Positions 22,223 through 31,070 are shown, counted from the first letter of the stretch. The stretch is DNA of 64,000 nucleotides from Pseudomonas triticifolii (GCF_014358015.1 NZ_JACONV010000019.1:20186-84185); one strand, 5' to 3'. A program made the numbers and translations. Notes: generated by a model from the letters alone, not told the origin.

Positions 22223-23641
22223 ATGGCCGAGCGTCTAAGTAACGACTTTCAGTTCATCGATGTCGGGCGTAAAGACCCGAAGAAGAAACTGCTGCGTCAA
22301 CGCAAGAAAGAGTTCGTGGAAATCTACGAGCCCTTCAAGCCTCAGCAGTCCGCCGATCAGGCGCACCGCTGCCTGGGCTGCGGTAACCCGTATTGCGAAT
22401 GGAAGTGCCCGGTGCACAACTTCATTCCCAACTGGCTCAAGCTGGTTGCCGAGGGCAACATCCTGGCGGCGGCCGAGCTGTCGCACCAGACCAACACCTT
22501 GCCGGAAGTTTGCGGCCGTGTGTGCCCGCAGGACCGTCTGTGCGAGGGTGCCTGCACCCTGAACGACGGCTTTGGTGCCGTGACCATCGGTTCGGTCGAG
22601 AAGTACATCACCGACACTGCGTTCGCCATGGGCTGGCGTCCTGACATGTCCAAGGTCGTGCCGACCGGCAAACGCGTGGCAATCATTGGCGCAGGGCCTG
22701 CAGGTCTGGGCTGCGCCGATGTGCTGGTGCGTGGCGGCGTAACCCCGGTGGTGTTCGACAAGAACCCGGAAATCGGTGGTCTGCTGACCTTCGGTATCCC
22801 CGAGTTCAAGCTCGAAAAAACCGTACTCAGCCATCGTCGTGAAGTGTTCACCGGCATGGGTATCGAGTTCCGTCTCAATACCGAAGTCGGCAAGGACGTC
22901 ACCATCGACCAGTTGCTCGAAGAATACGATGCCGTGTTCATGGGCATGGGCACCTACACCTACATGAAGGGCGGCTTTGCCGGTGAAGACCTGCCAGGCG
23001 TTCATGATGCACTCGATTTCCTGATCGCTAACGTCAATCGCAATCTGGGCTTCGAAAAGTCCCCTGAAGATTTCGTCGACATGAAAGGCAAGCGGGTCGT
23101 TGTGCTGGGTGGTGGCGACACGGCGATGGACTGCAACCGTACCTCGATCCGTCAGGGTGCCAAGTCGGTGACCTGCGCCTATCGTCGTGACGAAGAGAAC
23201 ATGCCGGGCTCGCGCAAGGAAGTGAAGAACGCCAAGGAAGAAGGCGTGAAGTTCCTCTACAACCGTCAGCCCATCGCCATCGTCGGCGAAGACAAGGTTG
23301 AAGGTGTGAAAGTGGTCGAGACCCGTCTCGGCGAGCCGGATGCCCGTGGCCGTCGCAGCCCCGAGCCGATTCCGGGTTCCGAGGAAATCATCCCGGCCGA
23401 TGCCGTGGTCATCGCCTTTGGTTTCCGCCCGAGCCCGGCTGCCTGGTTCGAGCCCTTCACCATCAACACCGACAGCCAGGGCCGCGTGATCGCGCCGGAG
23501 CAGTCTCAGTACAAGCACCAGACCAGCAACCCGAAAATCTTCGCCGGTGGCGACATGGTTCGCGGGTCCGACCTGGTTGTGACCGCGATCTTCGAAGGCC
23601 GCAACGCAGCTGAAGGGATTCTGGATTACCTGGGCGTCTGA
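22223..23641 (+). CDS. gltD: Glutamate synthase (NADPH) small subunit
   Basis: GltD passes electrons from NADPH via FAD and 4Fe-4S clusters to GltB. The 472-aa product starts MAERLSNDFQFIDVGRKDPK. Cysteines for the clusters are in CLGCGNPYCEWKCPVHN and CGRVCPQDRLCEGAC. FAD binding is VAIIGAGPAGLGCADVL, and NADPH binding is VVVLGGGDTAMDC. The C-terminal second FAD motif IFAGGDMVRGSDLVVTAI is intact. It is cotranscribed with gltB. Confidence 0.97.
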   Translation: MAERLSNDFQFIDVGRKDPKKKLLRQRKKEFVEIYEPFKPQQSADQAHRCLGCGNPYCEWKCPVHNFIPNWLKLVAEGNILAAAELSHQTNTLPEVCGRVCPQDRLCEGACTLNDGFGAVTIGSVEKYITDTAFAMGWRPDMSKVVPTGKRVAIIGAGPAGLGCADVLVRGGVTPVVFDKNPEIGGLLTFGIPEFKLEKTVLSHRREVFTGMGIEFRLNTEVGKDVTIDQLLEEYDAVFMGMGTYTYMKGGFAGEDLPGVHDALDFLIANVNRNLGFEKSPEDFVDMKGKRVVVLGGGDTAMDCNRTSIRQGAKSVTCAYRRDEENMPGSRKEVKNAKEEGVKFLYNRQPIAIVGEDKVEGVKVVETRLGEPDARGRRSPEPIPGSEEIIPADAVVIAFGFRPSPAAWFEPFTINTDSQGRVIAPEQSQYKHQTSNPKIFAGGDMVRGSDLVVTAIFEGRNAAEGILDYLGV

Positions 23642-23668
23642 TTGCTGTCACGCAACGGACAGCTGACC

Positions 23669-23752
23669 GTGGAAGCTTGCTCGCGAATGCTCTGTTCACA
23701 CCGCCTCATGCGGCGGATGAACAGGCCTCTTCGTGAGCAAGTCCGCTCTCAC
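23669..23752. repeat. Degenerate REP pair downstream of gltD
   Basis: Two diverged REP units face each other: GTGGAAGCTTGCTCGCGAA at 23669-23687 and TTCGTGAGCAAGTCCGCTCT at about 23730-23749 (ending CAC at 23752). A CCGCCTCATGCGGCGG hairpin lies between. In the 365-bp spacer between gltD and the protease gene I see nothing else coding; the 23753-24006 part would be the protease promoter and leader. Confidence 0.7.
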
Positions 23753-24006
23753 AAATTGCCTCTCCATTCACCACGTTAACCTGTGTGTGCCCGGCGTCGT
23801 TTCTGCGCTTCATGCCTGAAAGCCCTTTTTTCTGCCTTTTCCCCACTGCTACTGGCAGTTCTGACAGTTTCCGTCACGGACTCATTCCGCTTAACTGAAA
23901 ATTGGTTCAGTCGAGTCACGACTCGCTGCAAACCGAAACATCGACGTGCACTGCAGGATCGCAGGCGCGTTGTCACAGGGATTCAGTCACGATCAGGGAG
24001 TTGATC

Positions 24007-24768
24007 ATGAACAAACTATTGGCTTTGATTTGCCTGGTCGCCGTACTCGGCGGTTGTACGGCCGCCAATTCTCTCAACGCCGGAAAAATCATCGGCGGTG
24101 AGCCCGCGCCCAGCGGGCAGTACCCATTCTTTGCTGCGCTGGTCAAGGAAGACGGTTCCCATATCTGCGGCGGTTCGCTCATTGCACCGCAGTGGGTGCT
24201 GACAGCAGCGCATTGCCTGATCAATACACAGGCCCACTCGGTGAGTATCGGTCTTGAGCAATACCGGCCTGTGCTCATCGAGAACGAGCGTATTGAGATC
24301 GCGGACGTTTTCCTTCATCCCGACTATGACGCCCGTGGTCAATACGACATAGCGCTGATCAAACTCGCCCGTCCCGCGCAAAGCACCCGGTTTCTGAAAC
24401 TGAACGGTGCTGACACCTCTGTCCCCCTCGATGTTGGCACGCCAGTGACGTTGGTCGGTTTTGGTCGCACGGATGATGGGCGCTTGTCGGATGTGCTTTA
24501 TCAGGGGCAGGGCCATGTGTTGGGCGAGTTGCTGTGTACCTACGTTCCTCCGGGCTATCCTGACACCAACTTCAACCCGGTCAACAATCTATGTGCGGGC
24601 TACAGTCAGGCAGGCGGCGATTCCGGCGGGCCTTTGCTGTATAGGACTGGTGACGACTATATAGAGGTTGGGTTGGTCAGCCGGTCTCTGTTTCAAAGTG
24701 CGGGCCAGTACACGCGTGTGTCTTATTTCATCGACTGGATAAACGCGATTATTCAAATGAATAAATAG
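24007..24768 (+). CDS. Trypsin-fold (S1 family) serine protease lipoprotein
   Basis: This 253-aa protein carries a lipoprotein-type signal (MNKLLALICLVAVLGGC, Cys17) and a chymotrypsin-fold domain beginning at IIGGEPAPSGQYPF (residues 28-). The catalytic triad is complete: His69 in TAAHC, Asp114 in DIALIKL and Ser206 in GGDSGGP. K27-IIGG resembles a zymogen activation site. The S1-pocket loop is shortened (CAGYSQAGGDSGGP), so the trypsin Asp189/Cys191 positions are absent. GGGAGTTGATC before the ATG supports this start rather than the long upstream extension. It stands alone between gltD and hemE, flanked by REP and a terminator, and looks like an accessory insertion. Substrate unknown. Confidence 0.88.
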   Translation: MNKLLALICLVAVLGGCTAANSLNAGKIIGGEPAPSGQYPFFAALVKEDGSHICGGSLIAPQWVLTAAHCLINTQAHSVSIGLEQYRPVLIENERIEIADVFLHPDYDARGQYDIALIKLARPAQSTRFLKLNGADTSVPLDVGTPVTLVGFGRTDDGRLSDVLYQGQGHVLGELLCTYVPPGYPDTNFNPVNNLCAGYSQAGGDSGGPLLYRTGDDYIEVGLVSRSLFQSAGQYTRVSYFIDWINAIIQMNK

Positions 24769-24860
24769 TGCGCTCGCAATTGTCGTCAGCTTTCATTCTG
24801 GACGCCATGAGCGCCGTCTACTGCAACGCTGAAGCATGCGGCAAATCGACCCGATAGATA

Positions 24861-24890
24861 AAAGGCACGGCTCTTGCCGTGCCTTTTGCT
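24861..24890 (+). terminator. Rho-independent-type terminator after the protease gene
   Basis: AAAGGCACGG/CCGTGCCTTT forms a 10-bp stem with a 6-nt loop, followed by TGCTT. It sits 93 bp after the protease stop and 45 bp before hemE. Confidence 0.75.
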
Positions 24891-24934
24891 TCGCGCTCTG
24901 AGAAAATACCCGCACTTTTATAGCGGATGCCGAC

Positions 24935-26002
24935 ATGACTGCCCTGAAGAACGACCGTTTCCTGCGCGCCTTGCTCAAGCAACCCGTAGACGTCACCCCT
25001 GTCTGGATGATGCGTCAGGCGGGTCGCTATCTGCCGGAATACCGTGCCAGTCGCGCCAGCGCTGGTGACTTCATGAGCCTGTGCAAGAACCCGCAGTTCG
25101 CTTGTGAAGTCACGATGCAGCCTCTGGACCGTTATCCACTCGATGCGGCCATTCTGTTCTCCGACATCCTGACCATCCCGGATGCCATGGGCCTGGGCCT
25201 GTATTTTGAAACTGGCGAAGGTCCGCGCTTCAAGAAAACCGTGAGCACGCTGGCTGACATCGAAGCCCTGCCAGTCCCGGATGCGCAAAAGGATCTGGGT
25301 TACGTGATGGACGCGGTCAGCACGATTCGCCGCGAACTCAATGGCCGTGTGCCGCTGATCGGTTTTGCCGGCAGCCCTTGGACGCTGGCGACCTACATGG
25401 TCGAAGGCGGCTCATCCAAGGATTTCCGTAAATCCAAGGCCATGCTGTACGACAACCCGCAAGCGATGCACCTGTTGCTGGACAAGCTCGCGCAGTCGGT
25501 GACCAGCTACCTCAACGGCCAGATTCTGGCCGGTGCGCAGGCGGTGCAGATTTTCGACAGTTGGGGCGGCAGCCTGTCCTCGGCGGCGTATCAGGAGTTT
25601 TCCCTGGCTTACATGCGCAAGATCGTCAACGGCCTGATTCGCGAACATGACGGTCGCAAAGTGCCAGTTATTCTGTTCACCAAGGGCGGCGGACTGTGGC
25701 TGGAAAGCATCGCTGATGCCGGTGCCGACGCATTGGGTCTGGACTGGACCTGTGACATCGGAGAAGCGCGTCGGCGTGTCGGCAGCAAGGTTTCACTGCA
25801 GGGCAACATGGACCCGACCGTGCTCTACGCACGTCCCGAAGCCATTCGCCAGGAAGTGGCGCGTATCCTCGCCAGCTACGGCAGCGGCACAGGCCACGTG
25901 TTCAACCTCGGCCACGGCATCACGCCCGAAGTCGACCCGGCAAACGCAGGTGCCTTCATCGAAGCGGTGCATGAGTTGTCGGCGCAGTATCACCAGAACT
26001 GA
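24935..26002 (+). CDS. hemE: Uroporphyrinogen decarboxylase
   Basis: HemE decarboxylates the four acetate side chains of uroporphyrinogen III to give coproporphyrinogen III in haem synthesis. The 355-aa protein (MTALKNDRFLRALLKQPVDVTPVWMMRQAGRYLPEYR) carries the signature PVWMMRQAGRYLPEYR, the catalytic aspartate region ILFSDILTIPDAMG, GFAGSPWTLATYMVEGG and the C-terminal FNLGHGITPEVDP. It is cytosolic and monocistronic. Confidence 0.97.
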   Translation: MTALKNDRFLRALLKQPVDVTPVWMMRQAGRYLPEYRASRASAGDFMSLCKNPQFACEVTMQPLDRYPLDAAILFSDILTIPDAMGLGLYFETGEGPRFKKTVSTLADIEALPVPDAQKDLGYVMDAVSTIRRELNGRVPLIGFAGSPWTLATYMVEGGSSKDFRKSKAMLYDNPQAMHLLLDKLAQSVTSYLNGQILAGAQAVQIFDSWGGSLSSAAYQEFSLAYMRKIVNGLIREHDGRKVPVILFTKGGGLWLESIADAGADALGLDWTCDIGEARRRVGSKVSLQGNMDPTVLYARPEAIRQEVARILASYGSGTGHVFNLGHGITPEVDPANAGAFIEAVHELSAQYHQN

Positions 26003-26020
26003 GTCGTCTGTGCGTTGATC

Positions 26021-26042
26021 GTGCCCACGCCAGCGTGGGCAC
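26021..26042. terminator. Bidirectional hairpin between hemE and the MFS gene
   Basis: GTGCCCACGC-CA-GCGTGGGCAC is a perfect inverted repeat in the 53-bp spacer between convergent hemE and the MFS gene. No T-run is present on either side. Similar short repeats are scattered in Pseudomonas genomes, so it may be a repeat element serving as a terminator. Confidence 0.55.
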
Positions 26043-26055
26043 TGATCGTGATCAG

Positions 26056-27324
26056 TCAGCCTTTTCCCGCCAAGGGCTGCAATTTCGCCAGCCGCAATGC
26101 CACACCCAGTGCCATCAGCAACAATACGCCAATGAACATCCCGATGCCGTTCCAGCCGGCGTAATGCCAGAAAACCCCGCCGCCGGTGCCTGCCACGCTG
26201 GAGCCTGCGTAATAGCAGAACAGGTACAGTGACGTCGCCTGGCCTCGGGCGACGGTCGCTCTGCGGCCGACCCAACTGCTGGCCACCGAATGCGCGCCGA
26301 AGAAGCCGAAGGTGAAGATCAGCACGCCCGCAATGACGACCGACAATGGCGTGAACAGGGTCAGGCTCAGGCCGAACAGCATCATGACGATCACGGCCCA
26401 CAGCACGCGACGGCGACTCAGTCGATCCGCCAGTGCGCCGATCTTTGCCGAGCTGTAGATGCCCGACAGGTACACCACGGAAAACACACCCACGACCGCC
26501 TGGCTCAGGTTGTAGGGTTCGCTCAGCAGCCGATAGGCGATGTAGTTGAACAGGGTGACGAACGCGCCCATCAGCAGAAAACCGACCAGAAACAGCAACG
26601 GCAGGCCCTTGTCGCGAAACTGCACGACAAAGCCGTCCAGCAGGCTGCGAGGGTGCAACGAACGGGGGCGAAAGTGGCGCGACTCCGGCAGGATTCTCCA
26701 GAACACTGCCGCCGCGATCAGGGCCAGGCCTCCGACCACCAGCATTGCGGCATGCCAGCTCACGTAATCGATCATCACCCCGACGATCAACCGGCCGCTC
26801 ATGCCGCCGACGGCGCTGCCCCCGATATACAGCCCCATTGCCAGTCCGAGGTGCGTGGGGTGTATTTCTTCACTGAGGTAGGTCATGGCCACGGCCGCCA
26901 GGCCACTGAGCGACAGCCCGACCAGCGCCCGGGTGATGAGCACGCCTTCCCAGCTCGGCATCAGCGCGCTGGCAATGGTGAACAGCGAGGCGCAGAACAG
27001 CGCCAGGACCATGACCGACTTGCGCCCAAGCCGGTCGGAGATCGGCCCGGTGATCAGCAGACCGATGGCGAGCATTGCGGTGGCGACCGAGAGAATCAGG
27101 CTGCTCTGGGCTGCCGTGATGGAAAACTCCTGAGAGAGCATCGGCATCATCGGCTGTACGCAATACAGCAGCGTAAAGGTCGAAAAACCGCCCGCGAACA
27201 AGGCCAGTGCCGTGCGTTTGAACAACGGCGTGTTTTTCTCGATGTAACGGTCTTCCAGCGCGACAGACGCTTCGCTGAGCAGGGTATTTGACGGAGCAGG
27301 AGATGGCGCAGTGACAGGGTTCAC
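26056..27324 (-). CDS. MFS transporter (YnfM/arabinose-efflux type)
   Basis: A 422-aa inner-membrane protein with about 12 hydrophobic segments, of the major facilitator superfamily. The loop-2 motif is GPISDRLGRKSVM and the second-half counterpart is GALADRLSRRRVL. A 45-residue hydrophilic N-terminus precedes TM1. It is divergent from a LysR regulator gene with an operator-like palindrome in between, suggesting regulation by that protein. Closest in appearance to the YnfM group of drug or metabolite exporters; the substrate cannot be read from sequence. Confidence 0.87.
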   Translation of the reverse strand: MNPVTAPSPAPSNTLLSEASVALEDRYIEKNTPLFKRTALALFAGGFSTFTLLYCVQPMMPMLSQEFSITAAQSSLILSVATAMLAIGLLITGPISDRLGRKSVMVLALFCASLFTIASALMPSWEGVLITRALVGLSLSGLAAVAMTYLSEEIHPTHLGLAMGLYIGGSAVGGMSGRLIVGVMIDYVSWHAAMLVVGGLALIAAAVFWRILPESRHFRPRSLHPRSLLDGFVVQFRDKGLPLLFLVGFLLMGAFVTLFNYIAYRLLSEPYNLSQAVVGVFSVVYLSGIYSSAKIGALADRLSRRRVLWAVIVMMLFGLSLTLFTPLSVVIAGVLIFTFGFFGAHSVASSWVGRRATVARGQATSLYLFCYYAGSSVAGTGGGVFWHYAGWNGIGMFIGVLLLMALGVALRLAKLQPLAGKG

Positions 27325-27361
27325 GGTAAACCTCAGAGCACGGTTCGGGCAGGCATGGAAA

Positions 27362-27384
27362 AATCATATAGCTGGCTAATGATT
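27362..27384. promoter_or_regulatory. Operator-like palindrome between divergent MFS and LysR genes
   Basis: AATCAT(A)TAGC-TG-GCTAATGATT forms 10-bp arms with a one-base bulge. The outer arms give an AT-rich T-N11-A dyad typical of LysR-type binding sites. It lies 38 bp upstream of the MFS start and 57 bp upstream of the LysR start. Confidence 0.6.
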
Positions 27385-27440
27385 CAATCCAATATATTGT
27401 TCGACCTGTTTGATAGGTAAAACGACTTGATCGAGGCCGT

Positions 27441-28325
27441 ATGGAACTGCGTCACCTGCGTTATTTCATTGCTGTTGCCGAAGAGCTGCACTTCGGGCGC
27501 GCCGCTCAGGTGCTGGGCATTTCCCAGCCGCCTCTGAGTCAGCAGATCCAGGCGCTGGAACAGGAACTGGGCACGCGTCTGTTCGACCGCACCAATCGGC
27601 GTGTGGAGTTGAGTGAGTCAGGGCGGCTGTTTCTCGACGAGGCGCGGCTGGTGCTGGCGCAGGTCGACAAGGCCGCTGATGTCGCCAGGCGAGCGCAGTT
27701 GGGGCAACTGGGCGAGCTGAAGATCGGGTTCACATCCTCGGCACCCCTGACATCGAACATACCCGAGGCCATTTTCGCGTTCCGCCAGGCTTACCCGCAG
27801 GTGCATCTGAACCTGACGGAGATGACCAGCCAGCAGGTCGCAGCGGGCCTCGAGGACAAGACCATCCAGGTCGGCATCATGCGGCCATTGGAATTGCCCG
27901 ATGCGCTGGACGTGTGCGAGCTATTGAATGAGCCTCTGGTTGCAATCATGCGCGCCGACCACCCGCTGGCGGCGGGAAGTGAAGACGGCATCTTTATGTC
28001 AGCACTGGCGGCCGAGCCGTTCGTGTTTTTTCCACGCACCTACGGCAGCGGGATCTATGGCCAGATCCTGAGCCTGGCGCGTGCCGCAGGCTTCAATCCG
28101 TTGATCACTCAGGAAGCGGGCGAGCCCATGACCATGATTGGTCTGGTGGCGGCGGGGCTTGGCGTCACCGTATTGCCTGCCCCGTATCGCCGCATGCGCA
28201 TTGACGGCGTGGTTTATCGCAACCTGCTCGACCCCGGCGCAACCAGCCCGGTCTGGCTGGTCAAGCGCAAGGATGAACAGTCGGCGATGGCCAAGGCGTT
28301 TTTCGAGCTGGCGACGAAGGGGTAG
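27441..28325 (+). CDS. LysR-family transcriptional regulator
   Basis: A 294-aa LTTR with an N-terminal winged helix-turn-helix (MELRHLRYFIAVAEELHFGRAAQVLGISQPPLSQQIQALEQELGTRLFDR) and a periplasmic-binding-protein-like effector domain. The sequence pattern resembles the BenM/CatM-like subgroup. Its divergent partner is the MFS transporter, which it probably controls together with its own gene. The effector is unknown. It ends before a REP-containing spacer. Confidence 0.92.
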   Translation: MELRHLRYFIAVAEELHFGRAAQVLGISQPPLSQQIQALEQELGTRLFDRTNRRVELSESGRLFLDEARLVLAQVDKAADVARRAQLGQLGELKIGFTSSAPLTSNIPEAIFAFRQAYPQVHLNLTEMTSQQVAAGLEDKTIQVGIMRPLELPDALDVCELLNEPLVAIMRADHPLAAGSEDGIFMSALAAEPFVFFPRTYGSGIYGQILSLARAAGFNPLITQEAGEPMTMIGLVAAGLGVTVLPAPYRRMRIDGVVYRNLLDPGATSPVWLVKRKDEQSAMAKAFFELATKG

Positions 28326-28395
28326 GACGCTGCAACAGTGATCACGTACGGCACTGAGCGTTACACGCACGTCCCGCAACCCGCTCAGTTTTTGT

Positions 28396-28590
28396 GGGAG
28401 GCCTGACTACGTCTTCGACGTAGCGCTGTCGCGCAACAAGCAGCGGATATTGATCTGCCCCCAAGCAGTCAGAGGGGTGTCCAGCTTTTGGGGTGCAGAT
28501 CATCTCGTGGGAGCGGACTTGTCCGCGAATACTGTGTTTCAGTCGCTGAATATTTTTCGGATGTACTCGCCTTTTCGCGGACAAACGGAA
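28396..28590. repeat. REP-containing spacer after the LysR gene and the APE operon
   Basis: The 338-bp spacer contains a REP-like start (GTGGGAGG at about 28396), a CTACGTC-TTC-GACGTAG hairpin (28407-28423), the 52-bp mini-element, a full REP palindrome (28507-28529) and a partial inverted REP (from about 28573). No gene is visible. The LysR gene and APE operon converge here, so these hairpins may act as terminators for both. Confidence 0.75.
28451..28502 (-). mobile_element. 52-bp IS3-like mini-element (MITE), copy 2
   Basis: This is an inverted copy of the element at 6011-6062: same 52-bp length and same ends (TGATCTGC ... GCAGATCA), differing at three positions. Flanks are TAT and TCT, so no clean target duplication survives. 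It lies four bases before a REP palindrome. Both elements being next to REP units suggests insertion-site preference or joint spread. Confidence 0.7.
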
Positions 28591-28663
28591 GGCCGCCCAG
28601 AGCAGGCTCACGCCTGCGGTCGTAAGTATGCACAACGATGAGCACCGCGCACGGTGCCGATCA

Positions 28664-29890
28664 TCAAGCCCAGCGCTTGAAGATCAGCGAGGTGTTGACG
28701 CCGCCGAACGCAAAGTTGTTGTTCATTACGTATTCGTTGCTCATTCGCCGTGGTTCGCCAACGATGTAATCCAGATCGCCACACTCGGGGTCGATGTTGT
28801 CGAGGTTCAGGGTGTGAACGTACCGATCACTGTTGAGCATCTCGATGCTGAACCACGACTCCAGCGCACCGCACGCGCCGAGGGTGTGACCCAGAAAGCT
28901 TTTCTGCGAGCTGAGTGGCATGCGTGAGCCGAACAGGCTGCTGGTGGCCAGGGTTTCAGCGATGTCGCCCTGTTCGGTGGCCGTGCCGTGGCCGTTCACG
29001 TAGCCAATGGCCTCGGGCGGCAGACTGGCGTCTTCCAGCGCCAGCTCCATGGCCCGGCGCATGGTGGCCTGCTCAGGTCGCGTACTGTGAGCACCGTCAG
29101 CGTTGCTGCCGAAACCCACGATCTCGGCATAGATATGCGCACCGCGCGCCTTGGCGTGTTCAAGCTCTTCAAGCACCAGCATGCCGCCGCCTTCGCCGAT
29201 CACCAGCCCGTCGCGCCCGGTATCGTACGGACGTGGCGTCGTATGGGGTGCGTCGTTTTTCAGGCTGGTGGCATACAGCGCATCGAACACCATCGCTTCG
29301 GTAGGGCACAGCTCTTCCGCGCCCCCGGCCAGCATCAGCGGCAGGCGTCCGAACTTGATCGCCTCGTAGGCGTAGCCGATGCCCTGGCTGCCGCTGGTGC
29401 AGGCACTGGACGTCGGGATCAGACGTCCGGTCAGACCGAAGAAAATACTGATATTGGCAGCGGTGGTGTGCGGCATCATTCGCACGTAGGAGTTGGCATT
29501 CAGGCCAACGGCCACCGAGTTGATCAGCATGGCGCCAAACGCCTTGATCTCGTCGGTGCTGCCGGTGGACGAACCGCAGGCGGTGCCCATGCGGCCGTCG
29601 CGAATGATCGGGTCGTTCAGCAACCCGGCATCGATCAACGCCTGTTCCGAAGCGCCGACGGCAAACCGCGACACACGCCCCATGCTGCGCAGTTGTTTGC
29701 GCGTCCAGTGCGCGGGCACGGCGAAGTCGTCGATGGGACCGGCCAGGCGGGTGTTCAGCTCGGTGAACCGGTTCCACTCGTCCATGCGCCGAATACCGCT
29801 GCGGCTGGCGCTAAAGTTCGCCTCGACGCTGGCCCAGTCGCTGCCAATCGAGGTGATGCCGGACATGCCGGTGACCACTACGCGCTTCAT
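28664..29890 (-). CDS. apeR: APE beta-ketoacyl-ACP synthase (ApeR-like)
   Basis: A 408-aa FabF-fold ketosynthase and the last gene of the aryl polyene operon. ATG 29890 (MKRVVVTGMSGITSIGSDW) is coupled to the ketoreductase stop through a TGATG overlap; an upstream GTG at 29896 is less likely. The Cys-His-His triad is intact: Cys164 (SSACTSGSQG), His301 (NGHGTATEQGD) and His335 (LGHTLGACGALES). In APE pathways two ketosynthases act, ApeO paired with the chain-length factor and ApeR as a homodimer. Position after O-P-Q supports ApeR. Confidence 0.88.
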   Translation of the reverse strand: MKRVVVTGMSGITSIGSDWASVEANFSASRSGIRRMDEWNRFTELNTRLAGPIDDFAVPAHWTRKQLRSMGRVSRFAVGASEQALIDAGLLNDPIIRDGRMGTACGSSTGSTDEIKAFGAMLINSVAVGLNANSYVRMMPHTTAANISIFFGLTGRLIPTSSACTSGSQGIGYAYEAIKFGRLPLMLAGGAEELCPTEAMVFDALYATSLKNDAPHTTPRPYDTGRDGLVIGEGGGMLVLEELEHAKARGAHIYAEIVGFGSNADGAHSTRPEQATMRRAMELALEDASLPPEAIGYVNGHGTATEQGDIAETLATSSLFGSRMPLSSQKSFLGHTLGACGALESWFSIEMLNSDRYVHTLNLDNIDPECGDLDYIVGEPRRMSNEYVMNNNFAFGGVNTSLIFKRWA

Positions 29891-30618
29891 CAACACAGCC
29901 CTCCATTGACGGCCAGCACCTGGCGCGTGATGTAGGCCGCTTCGGCGGACATCAGAAAATTCACTGCGCCTGCCACTTCCTCAGGCGTGCCCATGCGTTG
30001 TGCCGGAATCATTTTCATCAATTCATCCACGGGCACGTTCTCGTCGAGCATGGCGGTGTCGATCAGGCCTGGCGCGACGCAGTTGACGGTGATCTTGCGT
30101 TTGCCCAGTTCGATGGCCAGCGCCTTGGCTGCACCGATAAGGCCTGCCTTGGAGGCGCTGTAATTGACCTGCCCGCGGTTGCCGATCAGGCCGGAGACCG
30201 AGGTGATGCAGACAATTCGACCTGCCGCACGCCGCCGGATCATCGGCATGGTCAGCGGGTGCAGTACGTTGTAGAACCCGTCGAGGTTGGTACGCAGCAC
30301 CTGATCCCAATCGTCGTCAGTGAGCGCCGGAAACGCGCCGTCACGGGTCAGGCCGGCGTTGAGCACCACGCCGTAATAAGCGCCGTGGGTTTCCACATCC
30401 TGCTCAAGAATGGCCTTGCAGGCTGCACGGTCCGACACATCGAATTGCAAGACGCGGGCCTGTCGACCCAGCGCCATGATGTCTGCCTGCACCGCTTCGG
30501 CTTCGCTGCGCCCGGTGCGGCAATGCAGGATCAGGTCGTATCCGGCCTGAGCCAGACGCAAAGCGATGGCACGGCCGATGCCGCGGCTCGAGCCGGTGAC
30601 CAGTACGGATTCAGTCAT
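29890..30618 (-). CDS. apeQ: APE 3-ketoacyl-ACP reductase (FabG-like, ApeQ)
   Basis: A 242-aa short-chain dehydrogenase that reduces the beta-keto group in each APE elongation cycle with NADPH. The cofactor motif is TGSSRGIGRAIALRL; NAG (LNAGLTRDGAF), catalytic serine ITSVSG and YSASKAG (Tyr/Lys) are present. The C-terminal FLMSAEAAYITRQVLAVNGGL is FabG-like. It overlaps apeP by four bases (ATGA). Confidence 0.9.
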   Translation of the reverse strand: MTESVLVTGSSRGIGRAIALRLAQAGYDLILHCRTGRSEAEAVQADIMALGRQARVLQFDVSDRAACKAILEQDVETHGAYYGVVLNAGLTRDGAFPALTDDDWDQVLRTNLDGFYNVLHPLTMPMIRRRAAGRIVCITSVSGLIGNRGQVNYSASKAGLIGAAKALAIELGKRKITVNCVAPGLIDTAMLDENVPVDELMKMIPAQRMGTPEEVAGAVNFLMSAEAAYITRQVLAVNGGLC

Positions 30619-31070
30619 GCCGGGGCTCCTTCAGCCAGGTAATCAGCAGTATTGGGTGGGCAATATACATTGAGACGGGCAAAGGCCTTGATATCCGGGC
30701 CTGTCAGGCTGCATTCAAAGACGCCCATGCCGCTGTCGTCCTGCAGGGAGCGCACGGCATGAATGTGCAGCTCGCTGCCTGCCGGAAAGTGCGCGACGTT
30801 GCACTCGAACTTGCGGCTGCCGAGCAGGAAGCCCAGCTTGACCGCTTCGCCCTTGCTGCGCGCCTGGCAGCCAGCATAAGCCGCCACGCTCTGGGCCATC
30901 AGCTCCACACCGAGCCAGGCGGGCAGGCTGCCGTCCGCCTCGTTGAACAGTCCATCGGCGCGCACGGTCAGGCGTGTCTGAATCTGCTCTTCATCGAAGG
31001 CCAGCACCTGATCGATGAGGATCATGTCGCCTGCGTGAGGGATAAGCTCGTCGAGCGGCCAGGCGATCAT
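30615..31070 (-). CDS. apeP: APE 3-hydroxyacyl-ACP dehydratase (ApeP-like hotdog)
   Basis: A 151-aa hotdog-fold protein (MIAWPLDELIPHAGDMILIDQVLAFDEE) with the helix LPAWLGVELMAQSVAAYAGCQA typical of ApeP dehydratases. It removes water from the 3-hydroxyacyl intermediate, leaving the trans double bond that is not reduced further because the operon has no enoyl reductase. The start at 31070 overlaps the apeO stop as ATGA; the much longer upstream frame is a shadow of apeO. In E. coli ApeP partners with ApeI. Confidence 0.87.
   Translation of the reverse strand: MIAWPLDELIPHAGDMILIDQVLAFDEEQIQTRLTVRADGLFNEADGSLPAWLGVELMAQSVAAYAGCQARSKGEAVKLGFLLGSRKFECNVAHFPAGSELHIHAVRSLQDDSGMGVFECSLTGPDIKAFARLNVYCPPNTADYLAEGAPA

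Noticed and set aside
24007..24768. Possible secreted toxin or phage gene
   Set aside because: It is a normal S1-fold protease with a complete triad; no phage or toxin-antitoxin genes are nearby.
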